DNA of 64,000 bases from Asanoa ferruginea (GCF_003387075.1 NZ_QUMQ01000001.1:7316001-7380000); one strand, 5' to 3'. Shown: positions 33,944-42,212, numbered from the stretch's first letter. Numbers and translations: made by a program. Notes: generated by a model not told the origin, from the sequence alone.

Positions 33944-35560
33944 TCAGCGAACGTGCAGCCCCGCGTTGCGGCGGCGCATCAGGACGAACCCGCCGAAGAG
34001 CAGGGCCGCCGCGCCGAAGCCGGCACCGAGCCGGGTCCAGTCGCCGCCAGCGGTGCCACCGGCGCCGCCGGGAACGCTGCCGTTCGGCATGCCGCCCGCG
34101 TCGATCTGGTTGACCGCCACGTTGCTGGGCAGCGCGACGTAGGGGAACGTGTCGCCGAACGGCACGTTGTTGACGTTGACCTTGTCGCCCGCGGCCAGCG
34201 CCGGCACCAGCTGCCCGGTCTGCGCCGCGCCCTCGAACGCCTGCAACGAGATGTCGACGACATCGTCGGTGAGCCGCCGCCCGTTCGGAAAGCCCTGGTT
34301 GTCACCGGCCAGCACACCGAGCCGGTTCGGGTTCGCGGTCACCGGCACGCTCATGTTCAGGCGCAGCTCTTCCGATGGCACGAACGACTTGGGGTCGACG
34401 TCGCCGTTGAGGATCTGCGAGTTGAGGTCGGCCTGGATCGGCGGCGTGGACCCGTCGAGCGTCGGCGCCTTCTTCGCGATGCCGGTCAGGTAGATCTCGA
34501 CCAGGTCATTGCGCGGCGTGGCCGGCGCGGGAATGCCGTAGATCCCCTGGATCAACTGGGGCAGCTCGGGGTTGGTAACCCGCGCGACCAGCTTGGGGTT
34601 CTTCGCGTCGTCCGCCGGCGTGCTGGCGTTGAACGCGTCCTTCTGGTTCGCTGCCGGGACCAGCTCGTTGACCAGCGGGTTGCCCAGCCGGGACACCTGG
34701 ACCTGGTGGTCACCGGCCTTGGGGTCGGTGACGCTCATGCTGTCCTTGGAAGTCGCGCTCCAGATCCCGACCACCGGGTTCTTGTCGGCGTCGCCGTTCA
34801 GCGCCAGCGCCGACTTCGGCACCTGCAGCGCGATCGTCTGCACGTTGTAGCCGGCAAGGGTGTCCTGGCCGCGCTCGGACAGGTTGCCGCCGTAGAGCAG
34901 GTCGAACACCCGCAGGTCCAGGAAGAAGGGGTCCTCGGCCTGGCCGACGTAGCTCTTGCCACCACCCGCGACATCGGTGATCGCCTGGTCCCGCAACTGC
35001 GAGTAGTTCGGCATCGAGGCCGGGCCGACGTCGGACGGCGCGACCGTGGCGTCTTCGACCAGCACCCGCGACGAACCGTCCTTCTTGATCTCCGTCAGCG
35101 TGTACTTCTGCTTGAACAACAGCGTCGGGTCATCGAGGTTGTTCACCACGCCGTTGTTGTAGAGGAACGTCGTGCCGTCGCGCTTGTCATCGTTGCGGAA
35201 CACCCACCGGTACGTCAGATCCGCCACGGCATCCCCATCGCTGTCGATGTTGATGTCGTAGTTCGCCCCCGGCCGGAAGTAGTAGAAGTTCGGGCCACCA
35301 TTCGGTTCCTCGAACGGCAACCAGTTCGCTATCAACGTGACCGTGTCCTGCTTGTCCGGGCTCACGAACGCATACACATCAGTGTTGTCCACCTGCGGAT
35401 CGCCCGCGATCAACGGCGCCTCCCGGTGACTGGACGCCCCGGCCGTCTCCGACACCAGCCCCGCGCCGCCGGTCACCGCGGCAACCGCAAGCACCGTCGC
35501 CGATGAGAAGCACGCCATCGCTGCACGCTCCGCGCGCCGGAGCGCTGTTCGTCGCACCAT
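33944..35560 (-). CDS. DUF4331 protein with C-terminal membrane anchor (second copy)
   Basis: A 538-residue exported protein with a signal peptide (cleavage near ETAGA), then SSHREAPLIAGDPQVDNTDV as in the first copy, and NWLPFEEPNGGPNFYYF. Unlike the copy at 21013 it ends with a Gly-rich linker, a hydrophobic segment (LGAGFGAAALLFGGFVLM) and RRR, the layout of a sortase substrate, but with no LPxTG or LAxTG. The ATG at 35560 is chosen; an upstream codon at 35593 is also possible. It is the first gene of the sortase-TPR-NicO operon. No SigK-like promoter is visible upstream. Confidence 0.9.
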   Translation of the reverse strand: MVRRTALRRAERAAMACFSSATVLAVAAVTGGAGLVSETAGASSHREAPLIAGDPQVDNTDVYAFVSPDKQDTVTLIANWLPFEEPNGGPNFYYFRPGANYDINIDSDGDAVADLTYRWVFRNDDKRDGTTFLYNNGVVNNLDDPTLLFKQKYTLTEIKKDGSSRVLVEDATVAPSDVGPASMPNYSQLRDQAITDVAGGGKSYVGQAEDPFFLDLRVFDLLYGGNLSERGQDTLAGYNVQTIALQVPKSALALNGDADKNPVVGIWSATSKDSMSVTDPKAGDHQVQVSRLGNPLVNELVPAANQKDAFNASTPADDAKNPKLVARVTNPELPQLIQGIYGIPAPATPRNDLVEIYLTGIAKKAPTLDGSTPPIQADLNSQILNGDVDPKSFVPSEELRLNMSVPVTANPNRLGVLAGDNQGFPNGRRLTDDVVDISLQAFEGAAQTGQLVPALAAGDKVNVNNVPFGDTFPYVALPSNVAVNQIDAGGMPNGSVPGGAGGTAGGDWTRLGAGFGAAALLFGGFVLMRRRNAGLHVR

Positions 35561-35733
35561 GTGTGTCCAGCCCTTCCCCGTCGTGAGAAACACCCGCCCA
35601 GGCAGACACCTGGCAAACGTGAGTCAACTGCAGGTTCCCTGGGAAAGGCCTGGAACTCGCGTAACGGCATCCGGCCGGCGACAGTCCGATATGGTCAACG
35701 GGGAGCATGCTCCCCGCAGGCCAGGCCTGCGGG

Positions 35734-36246
35734 TCAGGCGACGACCCCTGTCGCCGAGAGCTGCCCGGAGACCGCCGGCGCGAACGCATCGATGAGCCCC
35801 CACACGGCAGGTTCCCCGAAGCTGTCGGCGCCAAGCCGAGGATCACTGCGGCGCAGGAACGCCAGATGACGGCAAGCGTGGCGTACCACCGCGGCGAGCG
35901 GCACGAATGTCGGTGAAGGCCGAAGCCAGTCGCCGGAGCTGTGCAACGGCCCCGGATCCACAACCGCGGCCGAGGCTGCCGGCAACGGGTCCGGCACCGC
36001 GGCGTACGTCAACACGACCCCGCCATCCTCAAAGCGCCAGGACGTCGAGTGAAGCAACCCGGCCGAAGCCGGTCCGAAACCGACCAGAACCCGGGCCACG
36101 TCATCAGGATGCCGCCCGCCGGCCAACCGCTCCGCGAGGACACGCGCCCGCAGAACCCCGCCCTCGGCGCTCAACGCGATGGCTTCGATCCGAACCGAGC
36201 CCAGATTAGAGCCGCCGGGGTCGCAATCGTCATGAACAACATTCAT
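35734..36246 (-). CDS. Hypothetical protein of about 170 residues
   Basis: It reads MNVVHDDCDPGGSNLGSVRIEAIALS, then alternating beta and helical stretches (GVLRARVLAERLAGG, GVVLTYAAVPDPLP) and ends QLSATGVVA. It has no signal peptide or membrane segment. A GTG eight codons upstream (36270) is an alternative start; neither has a clear ribosome-binding site. Codon use fits the genome. The family is unknown to me. It is transcribed toward the DUF4331 operon, separated by about 170 bases. Confidence 0.6.
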   Translation of the reverse strand: MNVVHDDCDPGGSNLGSVRIEAIALSAEGGVLRARVLAERLAGGRHPDDVARVLVGFGPASAGLLHSTSWRFEDGGVVLTYAAVPDPLPAASAAVVDPGPLHSSGDWLRPSPTFVPLAAVVRHACRHLAFLRRSDPRLGADSFGEPAVWGLIDAFAPAVSGQLSATGVVA

Positions 36247-36417
36247 ATCGCCGATAATATGCAAGAGCACATCATTGGCCGTAAAGATCCCTAATCGCCC
36301 GTGTGCTCGGCCGGATCTCCAGCCGCTGGTCGTCGGAGCGGGCCGCCGGTTCGAACCTCTGCGGCACCAGCCCTGCCCGCGGATGGCCTAAGCCTGCAAG
36401 TTCGAACGAACTCACTG

Positions 36418-36591
36418 TCACGCTGGCTCGCGTAACCCGGCGGTGCCGTCGCCATCGTCTGGGATCGGCTCGATGGGCGCTGCGGGCAGGTCACGAGCGG
36501 AGTCGGCTAGGAGCTCCGCCGCGTCGTCGGGTGCGGGTTCGCCGGGGTCGATCGGTGGGTACCGGTCGGGGTCAAGGTTCGGCAGCGTCAT
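36418..36591 (-). CDS. Possible small acidic protein
   Basis: A 57-residue reading frame, MTLPNLDPDRYPPIDPGEP and onward, rich in Asp, Pro and Ala with no hydrophobic segment. Composition is unlike random translation of this DNA, but there is no recognisable family or ribosome-binding site, so it may not be a gene. Confidence 0.3.
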   Translation of the reverse strand: MTLPNLDPDRYPPIDPGEPAPDDAAELLADSARDLPAAPIEPIPDDGDGTAGLREPA

Positions 36592-36809
36592 CAACCGAGT
36601 ATCGGTCAGCCCTTGCTCTCGTTCAGGATTCACGCGCCGCTGCAGGCCAACCCTTTGCAAGAGGAGTACCGGACCTTCCTGCTGATCCACGGCAACGAGG
36701 TGGGTCTTCGTGGGCCGGACACCTCGCGAAGCGGGTCAACCATTGCGTTGTGCGAAGGATCCGCGCGCCGACGGTTTGGCGCGCGGACCCCTCAGCTGCT
36801 CTGGGGCTG

Positions 36810-37664
36810 TTACTGGTTGAGGGGCAGAGCGAGGTCGGTGACGGCCCAGCCGTTGGGGAAGGATCCGTTGCGCCAGGCTGCTCCGTTGGTCAACGAGATG
36901 GCGTAGAGCGAGCTTCGACCTGAGGTGGTCAAGGTTGCGAAGCCCCGCAGGTCGACGCCATTGCCGCCGCGCAGGGTCGAGTAGATGTCGAATCCCGCGT
37001 GTATGCCGGCGTCGACGCCGAGCTTGCCGACGAAGACGAGTTGACCCGAGTTCGCGGGAGACTGCAGTGACACCTGGTCGAGGTTGGTATCGATGTCGTA
37101 CAGGACGGTGCCGGTGTCGGCGTTGAGGTCGTTGTTGGTGTAGGCGGCGCCAACCAAGCCGACGGCCGCGCCGGCGGCAGGCGGGTAGGTCAGAGTGGTG
37201 TCGTTGGTGGTCGTTCCGCCGACGACATCGTGGCGCAGGTTCTGACCGGTGTCACTGATCACGCGGAGCCGGTCGGCGGCCGGGTTGAAGTCGACGCCGA
37301 AGGACGTGCCGGACAACCCGACGGTCAATTGGCTGACCTTCGACGCCGAGGCGTTGCCGACGGACAGGATGTAGACGCCTCCCGCGTTGCCGACACCGTA
37401 CAGACGGCTGTTCTGCACCCGGTAATCGATGCCGATCAAGCGGTTGTCGCCCTGCAGGCCCGATACCCGACCGATCGACGCGGCCCGTTCGGGACGGGTG
37501 ACGTCAAAGCGCACCAACCACTGGTCCGCGGTCAGACCGATGGCGGTCAACCCACCCCGGCCGCGATACGCGCCGGCCTGCGCCGGCGGAGCGGCCAGAG
37601 TCACGGTGCTCAGAGCGATAGCAGCCGCGGCGGCGGCGATGCCGAAGACCAGTCTGCGGGTCAT
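36810..37664 (-). CDS. Secreted DUF4394 protein
   Basis: A 284-residue protein with a signal peptide (MTRRLVFGIAAAAAAIAL, cleavage near APPAQAGA). The DUF4394 domain begins at LTAIGLTADQWLVRFDV and includes the hallmarks RLIGIDYRVQNSRLYGVG, SFGVDFNPAADRLRVISD and GQNLRHDVVGG. These are beta-propeller-like strand repeats. The ATG at 37664 fits the signal peptide. It has no anchor and is probably released or held non-covalently. Function is unknown. It stands alone, with no operon partner. Confidence 0.88.
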   Translation of the reverse strand: MTRRLVFGIAAAAAAIALSTVTLAAPPAQAGAYRGRGGLTAIGLTADQWLVRFDVTRPERAASIGRVSGLQGDNRLIGIDYRVQNSRLYGVGNAGGVYILSVGNASASKVSQLTVGLSGTSFGVDFNPAADRLRVISDTGQNLRHDVVGGTTTNDTTLTYPPAAGAAVGLVGAAYTNNDLNADTGTVLYDIDTNLDQVSLQSPANSGQLVFVGKLGVDAGIHAGFDIYSTLRGGNGVDLRGFATLTTSGRSSLYAISLTNGAAWRNGSFPNGWAVTDLALPLNQ

Positions 37665-37759
37665 GAATACCTCTATCGCGTTTGGAGGGCCGTCTGGCCG
37701 CCTCCCAGGCATCATGCTTGCCGCCCCGCGACGGCCCCACCCGTGATCGAGGGGTCTAC

Positions 37760-38161
37760 TCACGAACCGTCGGTGCGAGTACTCGGAGCCCTGCCCGCAG
37801 CGCGCGCTACTCGCACTGACCACCACACCAGCGGCACCTGAAGCGGCAGCCTGCCGTAGGCGATCGCCCGCGCGAGCGGCCTGCGTCGCCGCCAGTCGAT
37901 CGCCATCTTGACGTTGGCCGGGAACACGGCGACAAATAGCGCCGCAGCAGCCAGCCCGCCTACCGCGCGGGTCGGACGGCAGGCGACTGCCCCCGCGACC
38001 GCCAGCTCCGCGGCGCCGCTCGCATAGGTCCACGCCCGCGCTGGCCCAGGAAGGCGGCGCGGGACGATGCCGTCGTACGGCCGCGGCGCGGCAAAGTGGG
38101 TCAGACCCGCCACGACGAGCAACAGGGCCAGCGCGAGCGCGTCGCGGTCATCAGGTGCCAT
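37760..38161 (-). CDS. DoxX-like small membrane protein
   Basis: A 133-residue protein with four hydrophobic segments: LALALLLVVAGLTHFAAP with the conserved THF, WTYASGAAELAVAGAVA, GLAAAALFVAVFPANVKMA, and one near the end. THFxxP and FPANVKMA are typical of the DoxX/SURF4-like family found near oxidoreductases. It lies 95 bases upstream of the DUF4394 gene on the same strand. The role is unknown. Confidence 0.8.
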   Translation of the reverse strand: MAPDDRDALALALLLVVAGLTHFAAPRPYDGIVPRRLPGPARAWTYASGAAELAVAGAVACRPTRAVGGLAAAALFVAVFPANVKMAIDWRRRRPLARAIAYGRLPLQVPLVWWSVRVARAAGRAPSTRTDGS

Positions 38162-38270
38162 GCCCGAGTATCACCCGGCGGACACGTCGACCAGAACTCG
38201 CGAGCCGGGTGACGGCGCCTGCGCTGCGCGACCCGAACGGCTGCCCGGTGCAGAGCGGGGGCGGGCGGCT

Positions 38271-38559
38271 GTGTGGGGGTGGCATCTGTCTCCAGAACAC
38301 GGACACCCGCAGGTTGTGGACGCGCAGCTATGGTTCGAGCTGCGCGACGATGGCTCTACCTGGACTATGGACACCCGCTGGGCGCAAGCGCGCAGCCGTG
38401 GTTCGAGCTCGGCGAGGGCCGGCTCTACCCCGGCTGCGGACACCCACGGGGCATAAACGCGCAGCCATGGTTTCAGCTCCGTGAGGGTCGGCTTTACCCG
38501 GACCCCGGACCCCGGACTCCGGACGCCCGCAAAGTGCGAGCGCACAGCCCTGGTTCTAG
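38271..38559 (+). pseudogene. Decayed copy of the four-repeat LYPDxGHP protein
   Basis: Comparison with the intact gene at 39710 shows the same 23-residue repeats spread over three frames. Repeat 1 reads LSPEHGHPQ...LWFELRDDG. A one-base deletion (GATGG-CTCTACC versus GATGGGCTCTACC in the intact copy, near 38352) then shifts frame to YLDYGHPLGASAQPWFELG and CGHPRGINAQPWFQLREG. A triplicated CCCGGAC heptamer (38507-38530 area) shifts it again before the ending GRPQSASAQPWF and TAG at 38559. A GTG at 38271 is the likely old start. Confidence 0.7.
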
Positions 38560-38770
38560 CTTGGACACCTTGACTGACCCGCCGAAAGCCCGGGGCGTGG
38601 CGATGCCGACGGCCCCGGACCCTCCGCCGGACGGGCCGGCCCCGAGTGCCCGCACCATCCATGCGGCGGTTGTATAAGCGCTCGGCCGCCGCATCCCGCC
38701 TCAGGCCGCGCCTAGAGGTTTACGAGCCCATTGGCGCTGACAGCAGATCTCGCGAGCAAGCACGCGACGA

Positions 38771-39175
38771 TCACTGATCCGTCAGGAGAAGAAAGATGCC
38801 AGCGATCTCTAGGACCCGTCGTACCGGGGGCTGGCAGTTCACCACGGTCGCTGTGCTGCCTTGGTCCGTGGCAAAGATGTGGGCACGGACCAGCACGAAA
38901 ATGCCCGCCGTGTCAAGAAAGGTGACACCAGCAACATCGATCGTCAACGCCGTCGGTGGTCCACCGAGAACGCCGGAGACAGCCGCCCCGAGCTGTTCGG
39001 CCGAATTGGTGTCGACCTCACCGATCGCTACCACCCGAGCTGTGCTCGGCCCGCGATGCACTGCTATCGACAGGTGCGATGACGCACCAAGATCACCACT
39101 GATGCTGATCCTCCCATTTCCACCTGCAGCGTATGCCACCGACGAGACTTGCCCGTTGATCACGCGGATAGGCAT
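38771..39175 (-). CDS. STAS-domain protein
   Basis: A 134-residue protein with a roughly 30-residue N-terminal extension and a STAS fold (ARVVAIGEVDTNSAEQLG, ALTIDVAGVTFLDTAGIFVLVRA). The phosphorylation loop carries Thr in place of Ser (FLDTAG), which kinases of the RsbW family can still modify. The C-terminal VRRVLEIAGIFLLL is typical of antagonists. No cognate phosphatase or kinase gene is adjacent; the switching protein at 25975 is 10 kb away. It is flanked by the two β-repeat gene copies. Confidence 0.82.
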   Translation of the reverse strand: MPIRVINGQVSSVAYAAGGNGRISISGDLGASSHLSIAVHRGPSTARVVAIGEVDTNSAEQLGAAVSGVLGGPPTALTIDVAGVTFLDTAGIFVLVRAHIFATDQGSTATVVNCQPPVRRVLEIAGIFLLLTDQ

Positions 39176-39709
39176 CTCGACAAGCGAGGTGCCTCATGGC
39201 CTCGCCACAACGAGTTGGGGACCAGTGCACGAGTGGTCGCAGCACTGACGCGATCGGTGGGGCAGCGGCTACGGCTATGGCCCAAGGGCCCATCCCGAGA
39301 CGGCAGGCGAAGGCGGCTAGGAGGCCCACCAAGGGCGCGGCGCAAGCCACCGAGGGGTTCACCGGACCGAACAGGACTGGAACGAGACAGCACCGCTCCG
39401 ATACGGCGACTCGATGTCGTCCCATCCCCTCGAAGCGGTCCCCGCGCACTTGCTCGAAAAGGCCGGCGACCCGCAGGCCGGCGAGGCCTATCCTCAGGAC
39501 GCCGGAGCGAGACGGCCCGATACACCGATCCGATCAGCCGACCCATCCCGTCCACTCGCGCCTCCACGCAACGACGCGGGTGCGGTCCGCTCCGCTTCCC
39601 GACACGGTGGAATCCGACGCACACCGGAAAGGCTCTTGGTGCGACAGAGTCCGGTCGATGCGTTGCGTGTCGCGTAGGCACGCGTTTGATGGCCCGAGAT
39701 AATGCCCGT
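39176..39709. other. Intergenic region without a recognisable gene
   Basis: About 530 bases between the divergent STAS and repeat-protein genes. A hydrophobic reading frame on the minus strand (39093-39449) overlaps the STAS gene and looks like chance. I see no clear hairpin or repeat. The promoter for the repeat-protein gene presumably lies at the right end. Confidence 0.5.
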
Positions 39710-39988
39710 ATGGGTCATTTGTACCCGGATCACGGCCACCCGCAGGGAACGGATCCGCAGCCGTGGTTCGAGCTTCGCGGCGATGGGCTCTACCTAGATT
39801 ACGGACATCCGCTGGGCACGAGCACGAAGCCGTGGTTCCAGCTCCGCGACGGTCGGCTCTACCCAGACTTCGGACATCCGCAGGGCATCGGCACACGGCC
39901 ATGGTTCCAGCTCCGCGACGACCGGCTTTACCCCGATTACGGACATCCGCACGGCCCCAGCGCACAACCCTGGTTCTACGTTGGGTAG
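39710..39988 (+). CDS. Small protein of four 23-residue LYPDxGHP/PWF repeats
   Basis: A 92-residue protein made almost entirely of four near-identical repeats. Each reads LYPDxGHPxG, four variable residues, PWFxLR and a short turn; the last ends PWFYVG. Two short beta strands per repeat and four-fold symmetry suggest a small beta-flower or propeller-like disc (inferred). There is no signal peptide. The ATG at 39710 gives the repeat-only form; an in-frame ATG at 39689 would add seven residues, and neither has a strong ribosome-binding site. Decayed copies lie at 38271 (plus) and 40758 (minus). Function is unknown. Confidence 0.75.
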   Translation: MGHLYPDHGHPQGTDPQPWFELRGDGLYLDYGHPLGTSTKPWFQLRDGRLYPDFGHPQGIGTRPWFQLRDDRLYPDYGHPHGPSAQPWFYVG

Positions 39989-40057
39989 AACAACGGACGC
40001 AGCCGGAATGCAGTCCATCTCCGGAGAACAACGATCGCAGAGCTATCCGGTCGAGAC

Positions 40058-40162
40058 GTGGTGCAGCATGCCGCCAGTGATGGGAGCGTCTTCAGCTACG
40101 GCGATGCGCGGTTCGTCGGGACGATGGGCGGCCAGGCCCGGAACAAGCCGATGGACGCGGTG
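40058..40162 (+). pseudogene. Fragment of a secreted repeat protein (DGxVFxxGDAxFxGxMGG motif)
   Basis: One frame reads ASDGSVFSYGDARFVGTMGG followed by NKPMDAV. This matches the roughly 45-residue repeat seen in many large actinobacterial secreted proteins (S-D-G-x-V-F-x-x-G-D-A-x-F-x-G-S-M-G-G). Neither side continues the repeat, so only one unit survives. No start codon context or signal peptide remains. Confidence 0.45.
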
Positions 40163-40333
40163 GGGGAACACTGTGGTCCACAAATTCTCCAACGCGACAT
40201 CGCCGAGGTCGTCCTCGTCGGAGATGGCAACCGCCCAACGCCCGCCACTCCGGAGTGCTGGAATTAAGGGCCTCTCCTGACGCCGCGCTCCATGATCGGC
40301 TTTGCCGCACTCTCGTCAATCAGTAGATGACAA

Positions 40334-40386
40334 GCCAGCCAGTGTTGCCGGGCGGTGGCTGTAGGCGCCTGACAACACTGGCTGGC
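40334..40386. repeat. 14-bp perfect inverted repeat
   Basis: GCCAGCCAGTGTTG (40334-40347) and CAACACTGGCTGGC (40373-40386) are exact complements around a 25-base loop. It could be a terminator-like hairpin, a protein-binding palindrome, or the ends of a very small decayed insertion. No target duplication or transposase is seen. Confidence 0.6.
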
Positions 40387-40757
40387 CCTCGCGGCGGAGC
40401 CAGCGTTAGGTGACCACGGCCAGCGTCGACTCATCAGTGGCAGACAGATGCGCCGCTCGAACCTGCCGCCGTCAACCTACGAACCCATTTTAGAGCCGAC
40501 GATCGGCGCAAGGCGAAGAATGCCACTTTGTTCGGGGACAGGCCGGTTGCCAGGGTGGCCACAGTGCTTGGCTTTCGACAGGCTCCCGGAAGGTCGGCGC
40601 TTCCTCGCGCGACGAGGGCGGCGAGAGTCTCGGCGGCCGGCGATTCGCGAGTCTGCCTCATGAGCTGATCAATGCGGGCGGGGTTCAGGTCCTCGTTGGC
40701 GCTCCGCGACGATGACTGTCTGCCGGAGACGGAATGCGTTCCAGTGCCTCAGGTGGG

Positions 40758-40850
40758 CTACTCAAGGTAGGCCCAGGGGCCTTGCGATGGTGCCCGTGCA
40801 GGGGGCGTCCGCAGTCCGGGTAGAGCCGACCGTCGACCCAGGCTCGGCGA
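40758..40850 (-). pseudogene. Terminal fragment of a third LYPDxGHP repeat-protein copy
   Basis: On the minus strand the frame DGRLYPDCGRPLHGH matches the start of the fourth repeat of the intact gene (DDRLYPDYGHPHG). The ending PWAYLE-stop (TAG at 40760-40758), in another frame, matches PWFYVG-stop; the last 20 bases agree at 16 positions. The first repeats are lost. Its orientation is opposite to the other two copies. Confidence 0.5.
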
Positions 40851-41113
40851 GCTGACCCTAGGGCGGGCAGGCGAAACGGGAATCCAAATCCGCGAAACTG
40901 TGCCTCCGCTGATCAAACTTCTGTCATCCATTGCGAGCCCTGCCTGAATGCCCCTCCACGACATATGCCGTTCTCCATGCGACAACCCAGATGCGGACAT
41001 CGGATATGTTTTAGAACATTACCGAAACACACCCCAAACGGTCCGGGAAGGCTAATGTCGGTCGTGGCTCGGCTGCCCGTCGAGCACCACGGGGGTTGGA
41101 AGGGACACCACTC

Positions 41114-41542
41114 ATGTCGAAGAGATTCGTCGGCAAAGTTCTCGCCTGCGTCGCGCTGGGCGGAGCGACGCTGCTCATCGCGCCGGGCATTGCCCTGGCC
41201 AGTGACGGCCCCGGCGGCGGGGAGTGGGCGGGCCAGGGCGACAAGGCCTACTCGCACTGCAGCGAATGGCAGGCAGACGAGAAGGACGGCAAGGAGCACG
41301 GCGAGAAGGGGGAGGCCGCCAAGGGCGAGGCCCCCAAGGGCGAGGTGGACAAGAAGGACTGGGACAAGAAGGACGGCGACAAGAAGGAGTGCGAGGCGCC
41401 CAAGGGCTGGGTCGACGGTGGTGAGGCGGGCCTGAGCATCGACTCCAAGCTTGCTACCACGGGCGGCGCCCTGGTCGGCGCGGCCGCCCTCGGCGGACTC
41501 GTTCTCGTGCGCCGCCGCCGGACCGATGGCTCTGTGGCCTAA
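41114..41542 (+). CDS. Secreted charged-repeat protein with LATTG sorting signal
   Basis: A 142-residue protein. The signal peptide (VLACVALGGATLLIAPGIALA, cleavage before SDGP) is followed by a hydrophilic region of Lys/Glu/Asp/Gly repeats (GEAAKGEAPKGEVDKKD, DKKDGDKK) with two Cys. The C-terminus is a classic sorting signal: LATTG, a hydrophobic segment (ALVGAAALGGLVLV) and RRRR. LAxTG is the form preferred by class E sortases of GC-rich actinobacteria. The ATG at 41114 has GAAGGG upstream. The sortase gene overlaps its 3' end, so enzyme and substrate are a pair. Confidence 0.88.
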   Translation: MSKRFVGKVLACVALGGATLLIAPGIALASDGPGGGEWAGQGDKAYSHCSEWQADEKDGKEHGEKGEAAKGEAPKGEVDKKDWDKKDGDKKECEAPKGWVDGGEAGLSIDSKLATTGGALVGAAALGGLVLVRRRRTDGSVA

Positions 41543-42212
41543 GGCCTCGACGGCACGACCCGGCGGCGGCCACGGTCGCACACCGTGGCGCGCCGCCGGC
41601 GTCGCCCTAGTCGCCCTCAGCGCGCTCTCCGGAGTAGGAGTTGTTGGCGCCTCGTTCCACGAAACACCTCAACCGCCGCAACCCGCCGTCGAGGCCGCAG
41701 CGGGCTTCGTACCCACTCAGGCACCCAGCGCCAATCCCTTCGAGCACGCCCACCTGGCCCGGTCCGAACCCGCGTCCATATCCATCAAGCGGATCAACCT
41801 CAGGGCCAAGATCATCAACCTAGGCATCAAGTCCGACGGCACACTCGAGGTGCCGCCGCTAAACAAGGCCGAACTCGCGGGCTGGTACTCCCGCGGCCCC
41901 TCCCCTGGCGAGATCGGCAACGCCGTCGTCGTCGGCCATGTGACTACAGCCAAGGCGACCGCCGTCTTCTTCAAGCTCGGCTTGTTGCGACCGAAGGACG
42001 CCATCACCATCACCCGCAAGGACGGCAGCACCGCCAAGTTCACCGTCGACGGCGTGAGGTCCTACGCAAAGAAGGCGTTCCCGACCGACCTCGTGTACGG
42101 GCCCAGCGCCAAGCCCAGCCTCCGACTCGTCACCTGCGGCGGCGATTTCAACTCCAGGATCCACAGCTACGAGGACAACGTAATCGTGTTCGCGACGGCT
42201 GCCGTCCCGTGA
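41526..42212 (+). CDS. Class E/F-type sortase
   Basis: A 228-residue protein with one N-terminal transmembrane segment (AAGVALVALSALSGVGVVGA, about residues 25-45) and a Pro/Ala-rich linker. The sortase barrel begins SIKRINLRAKIINLG, with the catalytic His in AVVVGHVTT and the catalytic Cys in LRLVTCGGDF. The ATG at 41526 lies inside the end of the substrate gene (17-base overlap). It should cleave LATTG of the preceding protein and attach it to the cell wall. It resembles the sortase at 33241 (GTLEVPP...AGWYSRGPSPGE versus GTLEVPT...AGWYAGGPSPGD). Confidence 0.88.
   Translation: MALWPKASTARPGGGHGRTPWRAAGVALVALSALSGVGVVGASFHETPQPPQPAVEAAAGFVPTQAPSANPFEHAHLARSEPASISIKRINLRAKIINLGIKSDGTLEVPPLNKAELAGWYSRGPSPGEIGNAVVVGHVTTAKATAVFFKLGLLRPKDAITITRKDGSTAKFTVDGVRSYAKKAFPTDLVYGPSAKPSLRLVTCGGDFNSRIHSYEDNVIVFATAAVP

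Larger units (their letters stand above)
40163..41113. other. Gene-poor region with an inverted repeat and remnants
   Basis: About 950 bases with no convincing gene. It contains a 14-bp inverted repeat (40334-40386) and, on the minus strand, the tail of a third repeat-protein copy (40758-40850). The last 60 bases before 41114 are likely the promoter and leader of the sortase-substrate gene (GAAGGGA before its ATG). Confidence 0.5.

Noticed and set aside
39093-39449. A hydrophobic minus-strand frame upstream of the STAS gene
   Set aside because: It overlaps the STAS coding start in another frame, has no ribosome-binding site, and its hydrophobic stretch is Ala/Val/Pro-rich as expected by chance.
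40434-40661. A 75-residue minus-strand frame in the gene-poor region
   Set aside because: No start signal, family pattern or supporting neighbour; composition fits random translation.
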